Below, one piece after another: positions 18,530 through 27,721 of a stretch of DNA of 64,000 nt (position 1 is its first letter; each line of letters starts with the position of its first letter). Source of the stretch: CBDIHP01 sp965279195 (GTDB lineage Bacteria; Planctomycetota; Planctomycetia; Isosphaerales; Isosphaeraceae). A program made the position numbers and the translations under genes. The stretch spans positions 1 to 64,000 of the forward strand of contig CBDIHP010000027.1 of the NCBI GenBank assembly GCA_965279195.1, read 5' to 3'. Under the pieces are notes generated by a model that did not search any database, had not been told where the DNA came from, and saw only the letters and a list, made by a program, of their open reading frames with translations.

Positions 18530-21500
18530 ATGGCCGAACGTGATGCCGAGCAGGCGATGCGGCTGGTGCTCCTGGCGTATCAGGAGGGCCTGATCGACCG
18601 CGCGGGGTTCCTGGGGGTCGTGGGGGCGTGGAAGAGCAGCCCGGCCGGGTCGGTCGACGGCGAGAGGTTGCTGATCGAACGGGGCTTGCTGTCGCCGCAT
18701 GACGTCATGAAGCTCCGGCGGCGGCTGCTGAACCGGGAGGTCGAGGCGACCGGGCTGGAGGCCGACGCGACGATCGCGGCGTCCCTGTCGTTGAACCTGG
18801 CCGCGGACCCGACGGGGACGTTCCCGGGCTCGGACTCGACGATCGCGGTGCCGGCGGGGCCGTCGTCGGGCGAGGCGGCGGCCATCCAGGGGGCGGCCGC
18901 CCTGCTCCGCTACCGGCCGATCCGGCTCCACGCCAAGGGAGGCCTCGGCCGCGTGTTCGTCGCCGAGGACCGCGAGCTGAACCGCCAGGTCGCCCTCAAG
19001 GAGATCAAGGACGAGTTCGCCTGCGAGCAGTCCGCCCGCACGCGGTTCCTGCTCGAGGCCGAGATCACCGGCAAGCTCGAACACCCCGGCATCGTGCCGG
19101 TCTACGGCCTGGGGACCTACCCCGACGGCCGGCCGTTCTACGCGATGCGGTTCATCCAGGGGGAGAGCTTCGAGACGTCCTGCAAGGCGTTCCACGCGAC
19201 CGCCTGGGCCGACGTCACGGCCAAGTCGGTCGCGCTCCGGGGGCTCCTGGGCCGGTTCCTCGACGTCTGCAACGCCGTCGATTACGCCCACTCGCGCGGG
19301 GTGCTCCACCGCGACATCAAGCCCGGCAACATCATGGTGGGCGCCTACGGCGAGACCCTGGTGGTCGACTGGGGCGCGGCCCGCGTGCTGGACCGGACGA
19401 TCCTCGACTCGACGGATGACAAGGGCGAGCCGACGCCGTCGAGCGTCCTGGGCGACTCCGAGCAGACCGTGGTGGGCTCGGTGATCGGCACGCCGACGTA
19501 CATGAGCCCCGAGCAGGCCGAGGGGCGCGTGGACGAACTCGGGCCGCCGAGCGACATCTACTCGCTGGGCGCGACGCTGTTCTTCCTGCTCGCCGGCCGG
19601 GGGCCGTTCGCGGGGTTCAACTCGCGGCCGGCGGTGCTCCTGGCGGTGTCGCAGGGTCGGTTCCCGACGCCCCGGTCGATCAAGCCGGAGGTCCCCAAGG
19701 GGCTGGAGGCGATCTGCCTGAAGGCGATGTCGCTGCGCGCGGCGGACCGCTACCCGACCGCCCGGGCGCTGGCGGATGACCTGGAGCACTGGCTGGCCGA
19801 CGAGCCGGTCGAGGCCCGGCCGGACAACGTGATCGACCGCGTGGCGCGCTCGGCCCGGCGGCACCGGCACGCGACGGTCTCGGCGGCCGTGACCCTGCTG
19901 ATGGTCTCGCTCGTCACGACGGTCGCGTCCCTGGTGGTCGACGTCGCCCGCCGCTCCGAACGCCAGGAGAAGGAGAACGCGCGGCTGGCCTTGAACGAGT
20001 CGCAGCGGTCGAACGACCGCGCGAACGCCTCGCTGGAGGCCGAGAAGAAGGCGACGGCCACCGCGCAGGCGGCCTTGAAGAAGGCGGAGGACGCCGAGCA
20101 CGTCGCCCGGTCGGCGCTCGAGGCCGAGACGAAGGCCAAGGCCGACGCCGAGGCCGCCCTGGGGCAGACCCGCGAGGCCAACGTCCGGGCCGAGGCGGCG
20201 CTGGCCGACACCCGGCGTGCCCAGGCCGAGGCCGAGGAGAACTTCAAGAAGGCCCGCCGCGCCGTCGACGACTTCCTCACCGCCGTCAGCGAGAGCCAGG
20301 AGTTGCAGCTCCTGCCCGACACCCAGGCGTTCCGGAAGAAGCTGCTGGAGAAAGCACGCGAATATTATCAGGACTTCCTCAAGCAACGATCGTCCGACCG
20401 CACGCTCCAGTTCGAGTCGGGCCTGGCGACCGCCCGGCTCGCGGGGATCGTCTCGACCATCGGGTCCAAGCAGGAGGCGATCGATCACGACGCCAGGGCG
20501 CTGGGGCTGCTGGACGCGCTCGCGAAGGCGAATCCCAAGGATCAGCCCGCACGTGCCGCGGTGGCGCGGGTGCTCTGCGACCTCGGGGCGCTCCAGAAGG
20601 AGACCGGTGCGTCGAAGGACGCGGAGGCGTCGTTCACCAGGGCGCTCGGCCTGTTCGAATCGCTCGTGAAGGAGGACCCGAAGGCGACCGAGTACCGGGC
20701 AGGCCTGGCGCGTCTGCTCACGAGCCTGGGGTTCCTCCAGCGCTCGACCGGCCGCCTGGCCGAGGCGAGGGCCACCTACGACCGCGCCATCGCCATCGAC
20801 GAGCAACTGGTGAAGGAGGACCCGAAGTCGGTCATCCACTGGTCGAACCTGAACCAGGCCCTCGGCTACCTCGCCGAGCTCCAGGCGGCGACCAAGCAGA
20901 CCGCGGAGGCCGAGAAGACCTACACGCGCGCGATCGAGGTCTGCGACGCCTGGTCGAAGCTCGCGCCCGGATTGAACGAGCACCGGGAGTCGCTCGCGAG
21001 CGTGCTGGGTGACCTCGGCACGCTCCACCGCGCCGGGGGCCGCGTGGCGGATGCCGGGCGTTCGTACGCGAGGGCGGTGGAGATCGCCGAGTCGCTGGCA
21101 CGGGATAATCCACGCGTGCTGACCTATCGCGAACGCCTGGCGCGGCTGCTGGACGTGCTCGCGGGCCTGGAGTTCGAGACGGGGCGGGTGTCGGAGGCCG
21201 AGCGGGTCTCGGCCCGCGCGATCGAGTCGTACGAGGCGCTGCTCCGCGAGGACCCGAAGGTGGTCGCCTACCGCAACGGCCTGGCCGGCGCCCTGACGAA
21301 CCTGGGCCGGTTCCAGGCGGAGGTCGGCCGGCTGGAGGAGTCCGAGAAGGCCATGCGTCGGGCGATCGAGATCGAGGAGGGGCTGGCCTCGGAGAACCCG
21401 ACCACGCCCGTCTACCGGCACCGCCTGGCGCGGTCGCTCGCCAACCTCGGGTTCCTCCGCAACGCCACGGGGCGGGTCAAGGAGGCCGAGTCGCTGCTGT

Positions 21501-22462
21501 CGCGGAGCATCGGCCTCTCGGAGGCGCTGACCGCGGAGAGCCGCAACGTCGCCGAGTACGCCGCCGGCCTGGCGCGGTCGCTCGGCCTGATGGGCCTGGT
21601 CCAGCTCGGGCAGGGTCAGGACGCCGAGGCGGAGCGGTCGTACCGGCGGGCGATCGGCGTGTACGAGGGGCTCGTCCGCGAGAATCCCCGCGCATCGGAA
21701 TATCTGGATCAACTCGGGCTGACGTTCTCAAGGCTCGGCGACCTGCGGAAGGCCGCGAGGCAGGCGACGGAGGCGGAGGCGTCCTACGGGCGCTCGATCG
21801 AGATCTTCGAGTCGCTCGCGAAGGACAACCCGCGCTCGGCCGACTCGCTCGACAAGCTGGCCAACGCGTACTCGAATCTGGGGATCCTCCAGAGCGACGC
21901 GGGCCGGAAGGACCAGGCGCGGGCGACCTACCTCCGGGGGATCGAGCGGGCGAAGCGGGCCCTGTCCATCAACGACCGCCTCGTCCGGGCCCACAGCACG
22001 TATGGACAACTGCTCAACAACCTCGGGAACGTCTCGCCGCCGGAGGAGCGTCGGGAGCTCTACCGCAAGGCCGTCGAGGAGCAGACGATCGCCCTGGCCG
22101 GCGAGCCGAGGAACGCCCGATACCGGCGGTTCCTGGCCGCGCATTACGGCAACCTCGTCCGCATGATGCGGGAGGAGCGCCGGCCGGCCGAGGCGGTGGA
22201 GGCCAACCGCAACCGGGCGAAGCTGGGCCTCGACGACGGGCCCGAACTGGCCGCGATCGCCCGCGAGTTCGCCCTCTGCCTGCCCGACCTCGACGCGGCG
22301 GCCGCCGCGCCGGTCGCCGACGAGGCGCTGCGGGCCCTCAAGGCCGCCGTCGCCGCCGGCTACCGCGACCTCGAATCGCTCCGCAACGACCCCGCCTGGG
22401 CCCCGCTCCGCGACCGGCCGGAGTTCCAGGCGATCCTGGGGGGGCAGGCGTCCGCGCCGTAG
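18530..22462 (+). CDS. Membrane Ser/Thr protein kinase with coiled coil and TPR repeats
   Basis: A 1310-residue protein. After an N-terminal region of about 120 residues comes a bacterial Hanks-type kinase: beta-3 lysine K157 (VALKEIK), catalytic HRDIKPGN with D262, metal-binding D280 in a DWG motif rather than DFG, and GTPTYMSPEQ in the activation segment. One transmembrane helix at about 445-468 (VSAAVTLLMVSLVTTVASL) is followed by an Ala/Glu/Lys coiled coil (about 475-590) and then some fifteen TPR-like units to the end. The TPR tail is probably extracytoplasmic or membrane-adjacent and would select partners. Start chosen at ATG 18530 with GAGG nine bases upstream; an in-frame extension to 18437 is possible. 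No sigma factor is adjacent, unlike the kinase at 38758-40944. Confidence 0.92.
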   Translation: MAERDAEQAMRLVLLAYQEGLIDRAGFLGVVGAWKSSPAGSVDGERLLIERGLLSPHDVMKLRRRLLNREVEATGLEADATIAASLSLNLAADPTGTFPGSDSTIAVPAGPSSGEAAAIQGAAALLRYRPIRLHAKGGLGRVFVAEDRELNRQVALKEIKDEFACEQSARTRFLLEAEITGKLEHPGIVPVYGLGTYPDGRPFYAMRFIQGESFETSCKAFHATAWADVTAKSVALRGLLGRFLDVCNAVDYAHSRGVLHRDIKPGNIMVGAYGETLVVDWGAARVLDRTILDSTDDKGEPTPSSVLGDSEQTVVGSVIGTPTYMSPEQAEGRVDELGPPSDIYSLGATLFFLLAGRGPFAGFNSRPAVLLAVSQGRFPTPRSIKPEVPKGLEAICLKAMSLRAADRYPTARALADDLEHWLADEPVEARPDNVIDRVARSARRHRHATVSAAVTLLMVSLVTTVASLVVDVARRSERQEKENARLALNESQRSNDRANASLEAEKKATATAQAALKKAEDAEHVARSALEAETKAKADAEAALGQTREANVRAEAALADTRRAQAEAEENFKKARRAVDDFLTAVSESQELQLLPDTQAFRKKLLEKAREYYQDFLKQRSSDRTLQFESGLATARLAGIVSTIGSKQEAIDHDARALGLLDALAKANPKDQPARAAVARVLCDLGALQKETGASKDAEASFTRALGLFESLVKEDPKATEYRAGLARLLTSLGFLQRSTGRLAEARATYDRAIAIDEQLVKEDPKSVIHWSNLNQALGYLAELQAATKQTAEAEKTYTRAIEVCDAWSKLAPGLNEHRESLASVLGDLGTLHRAGGRVADAGRSYARAVEIAESLARDNPRVLTYRERLARLLDVLAGLEFETGRVSEAERVSARAIESYEALLREDPKVVAYRNGLAGALTNLGRFQAEVGRLEESEKAMRRAIEIEEGLASENPTTPVYRHRLARSLANLGFLRNATGRVKEAESLLSRSIGLSEALTAESRNVAEYAAGLARSLGLMGLVQLGQGQDAEAERSYRRAIGVYEGLVRENPRASEYLDQLGLTFSRLGDLRKAARQATEAEASYGRSIEIFESLAKDNPRSADSLDKLANAYSNLGILQSDAGRKDQARATYLRGIERAKRALSINDRLVRAHSTYGQLLNNLGNVSPPEERRELYRKAVEEQTIALAGEPRNARYRRFLAAHYGNLVRMMREERRPAEAVEANRNRAKLGLDDGPELAAIAREFALCLPDLDAAAAAPVADEALRALKAAVAAGYRDLESLRNDPAWAPLRDRPEFQAILGGQASAP

Positions 22463-22522
22463 TCGACGTCCCAGGGCGGATGCGCCCCTCCGCGCCCGGT
22501 GCGGTGATGTCTTCACCCCGCC

Positions 22523-23434
22523 CTACCGGGACGACTGCTCGATCAGCCACTTCGCGGCGTTCGTGAGGAACTGCAGCGGCTCGGCCTGGCGGAACACGGG
22601 GTAGGTCTCGTGGCCGGGTCGGAAGTAGAGGACGTGGCCCTTGCCGAGGGTCCAGAGCATCCCGGCGCGGAACCATTCGCCGGGCTCCCAGCGCTCTTCG
22701 AGCAGGACGACGTCCGGCTCGGGGACGTGGAAGGGCTCGTTGTACATCTCGGTCTGGGGGATCTGGAAGCTGGCGGGCAGGCCCTTGTTGATGGGATGCT
22801 CGGGGGCGGTGACGCGGACGAAGCTGGGCTTGCCATCGGCCCGGACGCTGGGGAAGACGCACATCGGCAGGTGCAGGTCGACCTTCACGCCGCCCCCCTC
22901 GGGGTAGCGGTGCTCGACCGAGTAGGGCGTCAGGCGGCTGTCATAGCGGGGGAGCCCGCCGGGCGCGGGGAATTCCTTGATCTCGACCGTCTCGCCCGCG
23001 AATTTCTTCGCCACATCCAGGCGAGAGCGTTCGTTCATCGCCTCGACGAACGGCCGCGACCAGTGGCCCGAGTGGACCGAGATCAAGGAGAGCTTGCCGG
23101 CCTTGATCCTCTCGATGAGCTTCTTCGCGGTCTCGACCTTGACCTCGCCGTGCCGGACGTGGCCCCACCAGATGAGCACGCGGGCGGAGTCGAGCAGCTC
23201 GTCGGTCAGCCCTTGCTGGGGTTCGTCGAGGGCGACGGAGGCGACGTCGAGGCCGGCCTTGTCGCGGAGGTGGTCGGCGATGGCGTTGCCGAGGAAGTTC
23301 GGGTACGCGGCCTTCTGCGCCGGCTGGCGTTCGTCCCAGACCACAACTTTCGGCGTGTTGCCCTGGGCCTCCGCGACGAGGGGGCTGAGCGAGGCGAGGC
23401 CGGCGGCCTTGAGGAAGGTTCGACGGGTGTTCAT
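22523..23434 (-). CDS. Secreted ThuA-domain protein (trehalose-utilisation family)
   Basis: A 303-residue protein starting MNTRRTFLKAAGLASLSP, a Tat-type signal with a twin-Arg start. The ThuA fold, related to class I glutamine amidotransferases, is recognisable from VVVWDERQP, LIWWGHVRHGEV, LISVHSGHWSRPF and the C-terminal GKGHVLYFRPGHETYPVF. The family is common in planctomycetes in sugar-related loci, often with DUF1080 and Gfo/Idh/MocA genes, both also present in this window but not adjacent. A direct catalytic role is not established for most members. It is convergent with the kinase gene, and its upstream side holds a palindromic element. Confidence 0.88.
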   Translation of the reverse strand: MNTRRTFLKAAGLASLSPLVAEAQGNTPKVVVWDERQPAQKAAYPNFLGNAIADHLRDKAGLDVASVALDEPQQGLTDELLDSARVLIWWGHVRHGEVKVETAKKLIERIKAGKLSLISVHSGHWSRPFVEAMNERSRLDVAKKFAGETVEIKEFPAPGGLPRYDSRLTPYSVEHRYPEGGGVKVDLHLPMCVFPSVRADGKPSFVRVTAPEHPINKGLPASFQIPQTEMYNEPFHVPEPDVVLLEERWEPGEWFRAGMLWTLGKGHVLYFRPGHETYPVFRQAEPLQFLTNAAKWLIEQSSR

Positions 23435-23485
23435 GGTGATAAGAGTTGGTTCGAAGGTGAGTCGTTCGGAAGAGGAACGCACTCG

Positions 23486-23670
23486 GCGCTGGGCGCGGGT
23501 CTCCCGACCCCGCCCTTGCCGTCAGAATCCGTACCACAGGGGCGGGTCTCCTGACCCTGGAATCCGATGCCCTGACGCGCCGGGTCTTTCGAGGAGGGGT
23601 CGGGAGACCCCGGTCTTGTGGTACAGCGTGGCGACGGTCGGGGCGGGGTCGGGAGACCCGCGCCCAGCGC
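23486..23670. repeat. Palindromic element A of a four-copy family
   Basis: It begins GCGCTGGGCGCGGGTCTCCC and ends with the reverse complement (GACCCGCGCCCAGCGC). Inner inverted copies of GGGTCTCC/GGAGACCC allow a second stem. The other copies are at 28001-28169, 34894-35063 and 42949-43116. All are intergenic. Confidence 0.85.
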
Positions 23671-23737
23671 CTTCGACCGCGGCCGTGTGGTGATGTCGGG
23701 CTTTGCTCTCCCCGATCCTACAGCAATGCGGCGAAAA

Positions 23738-23772
23738 CGAAACAGCCCGGGGGGTGAGCCCGGGCTGTTTCG
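23738..23772 (-). terminator. Terminator hairpin after the DUF1559 gene
   Basis: Perfect 14-base arms CGAAACAGCCCGGG and CCCGGGCTGTTTCG surround a short loop, followed on the minus strand by a T-rich stretch (GTTTTCG). It lies 37 bases past the stop of the gene ending at 23810. Confidence 0.75.
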
Positions 23773-23809
23773 AAGGGTCGGGTCCGGCCGCGGGGGGCCG
23801 GTCGTTGAC

Positions 23810-24841
23810 TCAGTAGCTGTCGGCGGAGACGACTTCTTCGCCGTCGCGGGTGCCGAGCGACATGAAGGTGTTCTGGTTGACCGAGTCCTTGACGAAGCGG
23901 ACGGAGCCGTCGCCGAAGAGGACGTTCACGCCGCCCGGGTGGGAGCTGGACGGGGCGAAGAAGTGGCCGAAGTCGACGCCGCAGCCGGCACCGCAGTCGA
24001 GGCGGCAGCCGGAGAACTGGTGGCGGTTCGAGTTCGGGGTGATGATGATGTTGGTCAGCGAGAGGCCGGGGGAGCCGGTCTGCCAGCGGTAGCCGCGGTT
24101 GGAGTTGCTGCCGGGGCTGGCGGCGATGGCGGTGACGCACTGGTCGGCGGCCTGCAGGATCGCCTGGAGGTTCACGCGGGCATCCGGCTTGTTGAGGTTG
24201 TCGGGCAGGCTGCCGAGGACGCCCGAGACCATCTTGCGGTGCCGCTTCTGGAGGTTGCCGAAGTCGCCGGTGAGGGCCTCGATGTAGGCGATGGTGTTCG
24301 AGGAGCCGTCGGGGATGTCCTGGAGGCCGTAGGAGACGAACCGCGGGGCGAAGACGCCGTTGGTCCGGGTGGCCCAGGGGTCGGTGCCGGTGCCGAACGA
24401 GCCGTGGTAGCTATTGAAGTGGTCCTTGCCCGCGTTCGAGTCGGACGGGCAGAGGAACGACGCGACCTTGAGGTTCCAGACGGTGGCGTTGATCGCCGCG
24501 CCGGTGTCGTACCAGATGTTCCAGGAGAAGTTGCAGGAGTTGAAGACCTGCGTCTGTTCGATGTAGGGCAGGAGCATGGCCTGGGCGCTGAAGGTGCCCC
24601 AGTCGGTGACCGAGCCGGGGTTGTCGAAGGCCCGGGCGTTGCCCATCGGGAAGGTCCCGACGGACGAGTGGTAGTTGTGCATCCCCAAGCCCATCTGCTT
24701 GAGGTTGTTGGTGCACTGGGCCCGGCGGGCGGCCTCGCGGGCCGACTGCACGGCGGGCAGCAGCAGGGCGATCAGCACCGCGATGATGGCGATGACGACC
24801 AGCAACTCGATCAGCGTGAAACCGCGTCGCGTACGAGACAT
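23810..24841 (-). CDS. DUF1559 pseudopilin-like exported protein
   Basis: A 343-residue protein with a type IV prepilin-like N-terminus: RRGFTLIELLVVIAIIAV, where cleavage after Gly is expected, then a long hydrophobic helix. The DUF1559 start NNLKQMGLGMHNYHSSVGTF follows, and the family C-terminus GDGSVRFVKDSVNQ ends in VVSADSY. AGGAGAG lies just upstream of ATG 24841. DUF1559 proteins are greatly expanded in planctomycetes and resemble pilin/pseudopilin subunits; their exact roles are mostly unknown. A small lipoprotein gene lies upstream on the same strand, a pairing seen again at 31311-32967. Confidence 0.92.
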   Translation of the reverse strand: MSRTRRGFTLIELLVVIAIIAVLIALLLPAVQSAREAARRAQCTNNLKQMGLGMHNYHSSVGTFPMGNARAFDNPGSVTDWGTFSAQAMLLPYIEQTQVFNSCNFSWNIWYDTGAAINATVWNLKVASFLCPSDSNAGKDHFNSYHGSFGTGTDPWATRTNGVFAPRFVSYGLQDIPDGSSNTIAYIEALTGDFGNLQKRHRKMVSGVLGSLPDNLNKPDARVNLQAILQAADQCVTAIAASPGSNSNRGYRWQTGSPGLSLTNIIITPNSNRHQFSGCRLDCGAGCGVDFGHFFAPSSSHPGGVNVLFGDGSVRFVKDSVNQNTFMSLGTRDGEEVVSADSY

Positions 24842-25183
24842 TCGTTCTCTCCTGGCGTTCGGATCGGATGAAGGCGGAGGTCGGAGTCCGTTGCGGACTC
24901 CCCTGCGGACGAGACGGGGAGCGACAGGGGCGCGGCGCGGCAAGAGTCCGGGAAAGCCATCCAGCTTCGTGATACGCGGAGGAGAGATTCGCGTCGAATG
25001 GAGAGCAATGGGGGCGGAGCGAGTGGACGACCCCTCAGACTGATGCGTTGCGGCACGACCCGACGGAGCGAGCGGGCAGGGAGGCGATTCGCGGCACCGG
25101 CGCCGATGCCATGGGCGGTTCGGGGCCGGCTCCCAATGATGACGGTTGAGCCGAGGCGGGCCGGGTGAGCCCCGGCGACGGGC

Positions 25184-25363
25184 TCATTTCTTCTTGACCT
25201 GGCCCTTGTTCTTCATGAAGTCGCGCATGTTCCCCATGCCGTTGTTGTTGGCGTTCTTGGCCTCGGGGGATTCCTGGATGTCGCTCACCGAGTTATCGCC
25301 GCCGCAACCGACCAGGGACAGACTGAAGACCAGCGCAAGCACGGTCAAGCCGATGCGTCGCAT
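25184..25363 (-). CDS. Small lipoprotein
   Basis: A 59-residue protein starting MRRIGLTVLALVFSLSLVGC, a lipoprotein signal with the lipobox LVGC and a predicted lipidated Cys. The short mature part is polar and Asn/Lys-rich, ending KNKGQVKKK. GGAG lies about ten bases upstream of ATG 25363; a TTG three bases earlier is also possible. It precedes the DUF1559 gene on the same strand, with a 340-base gap. Function unknown. Confidence 0.75.
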   Translation of the reverse strand: MRRIGLTVLALVFSLSLVGCGGDNSVSDIQESPEAKNANNNGMGNMRDFMKNKGQVKKK

Positions 25364-25528
25364 CAACGATGCACTCCGTTCTAATCAAGCAATCGCAGTC
25401 AAGGGATGTGGTCACGCACGACCGGACCGTCGTCAAGAATACGTGAAGCGCCGCGGCGGGTCAAATCACCTCCCGTTCGAAATTCCTGAATAATCCACGC
25501 ATGTGCTCAGAAGGAATTCGGAGTCGGT

Positions 25529-25554
25529 CCCCTCCCATCTGGTGGTGGGAGGGG
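25529..25554 (-). terminator. Terminator hairpin after the DUF4465 gene
   Basis: Arms CCCCTCCCA and TGGGAGGGG form a nine-base GC stem 13 bases past the stop at 25567 (minus strand). It separates this transcription unit from the small lipoprotein/DUF1559 pair further along. No long T tract follows. Confidence 0.6.
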
Positions 25555-25566
25555 CGATTTTCGGCC

Positions 25567-26376
25567 TCACCCCGCGCGACGTCCGACCTTGCGACGGATG
25601 GCCGGCCAGGCCAGCAGGCCCGCCGCGACGAGGGCCCACGAGCCGGGCTCGGGCACGGCGGCCACGCCGGCGATCAGCCGATCGGCGGCGAAATAGGCCG
25701 GCGTGTTCATCCCGAAGTTGACGTCATTGTCCGACGACCTCAGGCCGAACCGGAGGCTCCGCGAGCCGCCCAGGGAGGTCAGGTCGACGGTCGCCCAGGT
25801 GTCCACGATCAGGCTCTTGCCGTCCCGGAAGTCGGCCAGGTCGAAGTCCACCTCGCCGACCGCCGAGCCCGCCCCATCGAGTCCGTCGTAGCCCGCGATG
25901 GTGAGCGTGAAGAAATCCCCCGCCGCGAACTTGCGCGAGAACTGGTTGCCGTCCTTGATCGTGAAGTAGGTGTAGGTCGTGTTCGTGACGTCGATCGAGA
26001 TGGGCGTCGCGCCGGCGACGAGGTTGACGAGCGAGCCGTCGGGGTGGAACGGGTCGACGCTGCCGCCGAACGTGAAACCGACGCCATACGTGGCCGATCC
26101 GCCCGAGCCCGATCCGGCGATCGCGCTGTACTGGTTGGTGAAGGAGGCCGTGGTGGCGTCGGTCTTCGACGAGACCGCCCAGCCCGACCAGATGCCGCCG
26201 AAGCTCGACGAGTACCGATTGTTGAACGCGAACCCGCCGCTGACGAACTGCCGCGACGCCCCGGCGTCGTTCTGGAACGCATTCGCCCCGAGGCCGACGT
26301 CCTCGAACGTCGCCGAGAAGTCCGCCGAGGCCGTCGTCGCGCAGAGGAGGATGACCGAGAAGACTGTCAAACGCAT
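25567..26376 (-). CDS. DUF4465-like PEP-CTERM protein, possibly cobalamin-regulated
   Basis: A 269-residue exported protein: signal peptide MRLTVFSVILLCATTASA, then a beta-rich domain with DUF4465 features (GGIWSGWAVSSKTDATTASF, FTNQYSAIAGSGSGGSATYG). It ends with a PEP-CTERM sorting signal (VPEPGSWALVAAGLLAW followed by RRKVGRR), so it should pass to the exosortase system and the cell surface. AGGGG precedes ATG 26376. It is the second gene downstream of a cobalamin riboswitch (27722-27912), after a DUF1559 gene, with a 293-base gap that contains a long hairpin. That context suggests a role in vitamin B12 binding or uptake. This is inference; no B12-binding motif is visible. Confidence 0.82.
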   Translation of the reverse strand: MRLTVFSVILLCATTASADFSATFEDVGLGANAFQNDAGASRQFVSGGFAFNNRYSSSFGGIWSGWAVSSKTDATTASFTNQYSAIAGSGSGGSATYGVGFTFGGSVDPFHPDGSLVNLVAGATPISIDVTNTTYTYFTIKDGNQFSRKFAAGDFFTLTIAGYDGLDGAGSAVGEVDFDLADFRDGKSLIVDTWATVDLTSLGGSRSLRFGLRSSDNDVNFGMNTPAYFAADRLIAGVAAVPEPGSWALVAAGLLAWPAIRRKVGRRAG

Positions 26377-26460
26377 GATAACCCCTTTGGAGTGCGGAGG
26401 CTGTGCTTCCGCGTTGTGTCGGATCCGAAAGCGATGCCGCGCCGTCTCGCGGTCGAAATC

Positions 26461-26619
26461 ATTGGGAGCCGGTTCGGGTGCCACTGGCTCGGCCAGTGCG
26501 ACGGATGGCCTGGCCGATGCGGCGCCGGCGTCCCGAGAGGGGCCCACGGGATCCACTCCCATTGCTCCGGTTCGGTGGGGGCACTGGCCGAGCCAGTGGC
26601 ACCCGAACCGGCTCCCAAT
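26461..26619. repeat. Inverted repeat with 39-base perfect arms
   Basis: Arms 26461-26499 and 26581-26619 are exact reverse complements over 39 bases; the left arm starts ATTGGGAGCCGGTTCGGGTG. The core CACTGGCTCGGCCAGTG is itself nearly palindromic. It sits between the two genes downstream of the cobalamin riboswitch. A weak half-site (GGCTCCCAAT) is at 25128-25137. Confidence 0.88.
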
Positions 26620-26669
26620 GGGAGCGGAGATTTGCCCGGGTCATGCTGTTGTCAACGAATGCTGGTGAA

Positions 26670-27548
26670 TCAATACCCGGCCGCGTCGACGACCTCGCCC
26701 AGGTTGCGGGTGCAGAGGGCGGCGAGGACCTTCCGGTCGGTGGATTCCTTGAGGAACCGCACCGAGCCGTCGGCGAGGAGGGTGTTCACGCCGCCCGGGT
26801 GCTTGCTGTGGAGTTCCTGGCCGAACTCGAACGGGGGGCGGGCGTTGATGGGTGCGGACTGGTCGAAGATGTTCCGCCCGCTGGCCCAGATGGCGTGGAT
26901 CGCCTCGGGCGCCTCGCCGACCTGGATGGTCGAGGAGGTCCCGTCGGTGAATTCGGGGATGGCGATCGGTTGATTGAAGATCATCGCCCCGCGCGGCGGG
27001 TTGTTGTTGAACGTCGGGCTCGAAAGCCCCCGCTCGCCGTACATCCCGCCGTAATCGGAATCCCCGGACTCATGAACATCGCCCGGCCCCTTGTTCCAGG
27101 GGCGATCCTTCGCCGCGCTGGGGCACAGGAAGATCTGCAGGACGGTGTGGGCGGCCGTGGAGTTCTGGTCGGAGTTGTAGGGGAATCCGAAGTTGAGGCC
27201 CGCCTGCAGGGCGGCCTGCTCCAGCCAGGGCAGGATGGCGGCGCCCCAACCGGTGTTCATGTTCCTGGTCGCCGGGATCGACGCCAGGGGGATCCAGCCG
27301 CCGCTGGGGAACGTCAGGTTGACGTCGTGGTAGCCGTGGAGGGCGAGGCCCATCTGCTTGAGGTTCGAGACGCAATGGATGCGTCGGGCCGCCTCGCGTG
27401 CGGCCTGGACGGCCGGCAACAAGAGCGCGATCAGGACGGCGATGATCGCGATGACGACGAGCAGTTCGATCAGGGTGAAGCCCCGCCGGGATCGCGATGG
27501 GTCGGGCGGAGGGCGATGCAGGGTCGAGTGGCTGGGCGGTGTGCGCAA
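26670..27548 (-). CDS. DUF1559 pseudopilin-like protein under a cobalamin riboswitch
   Basis: A 292-residue protein with RRGFTLIELLVVIAIIAV at its N-terminus, a DUF1559 start (SNLKQMGLALHGYHDVNLTF) and a shortened C-terminus (LADGSVRFLKESTDRKVLA, ending VVDAAGY). The initiation codon must be TTG at 27548: there is no ATG or GTG before the prepilin motif, and GGAAAGG lies nine bases upstream. The leader of about 365 bases contains a full cobalamin aptamer, so expression should respond to coenzyme B12. It is shorter than its paralogues in the window (343 and 377 residues). With the DUF4465 surface protein downstream it may form part of a B12-related envelope structure. Confidence 0.88.
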   Translation of the reverse strand: MRTPPSHSTLHRPPPDPSRSRRGFTLIELLVVIAIIAVLIALLLPAVQAAREAARRIHCVSNLKQMGLALHGYHDVNLTFPSGGWIPLASIPATRNMNTGWGAAILPWLEQAALQAGLNFGFPYNSDQNSTAAHTVLQIFLCPSAAKDRPWNKGPGDVHESGDSDYGGMYGERGLSSPTFNNNPPRGAMIFNQPIAIPEFTDGTSSTIQVGEAPEAIHAIWASGRNIFDQSAPINARPPFEFGQELHSKHPGGVNTLLADGSVRFLKESTDRKVLAALCTRNLGEVVDAAGY

Positions 27549-27721
27549 GGCTGCGGACCTTTCCGTGGAGGGAAGTTCCGCCTCACAAGGGAAAGGAGCT
27601 GGGACGCTGCGAGGGTGTGATCGCCGGGTGGCTTGCGGTTCCGGAACCCGCTGGAGCCTTGGCGAAAACGAGGCGCAGGGCGGCCTGTCTCCCCGAGTGC
27701 CTGAGGCCGAAGCACTCTCTG

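Noticed and set aside
14924..21712. A 2260-codon open frame on the minus strand opposite the M56 and kinase-TPR genes
   Set aside because: It spans two well-supported genes and their gap, has Arg/Pro/Gly-rich composition and no domain; it is a by-product of GC-biased third positions.
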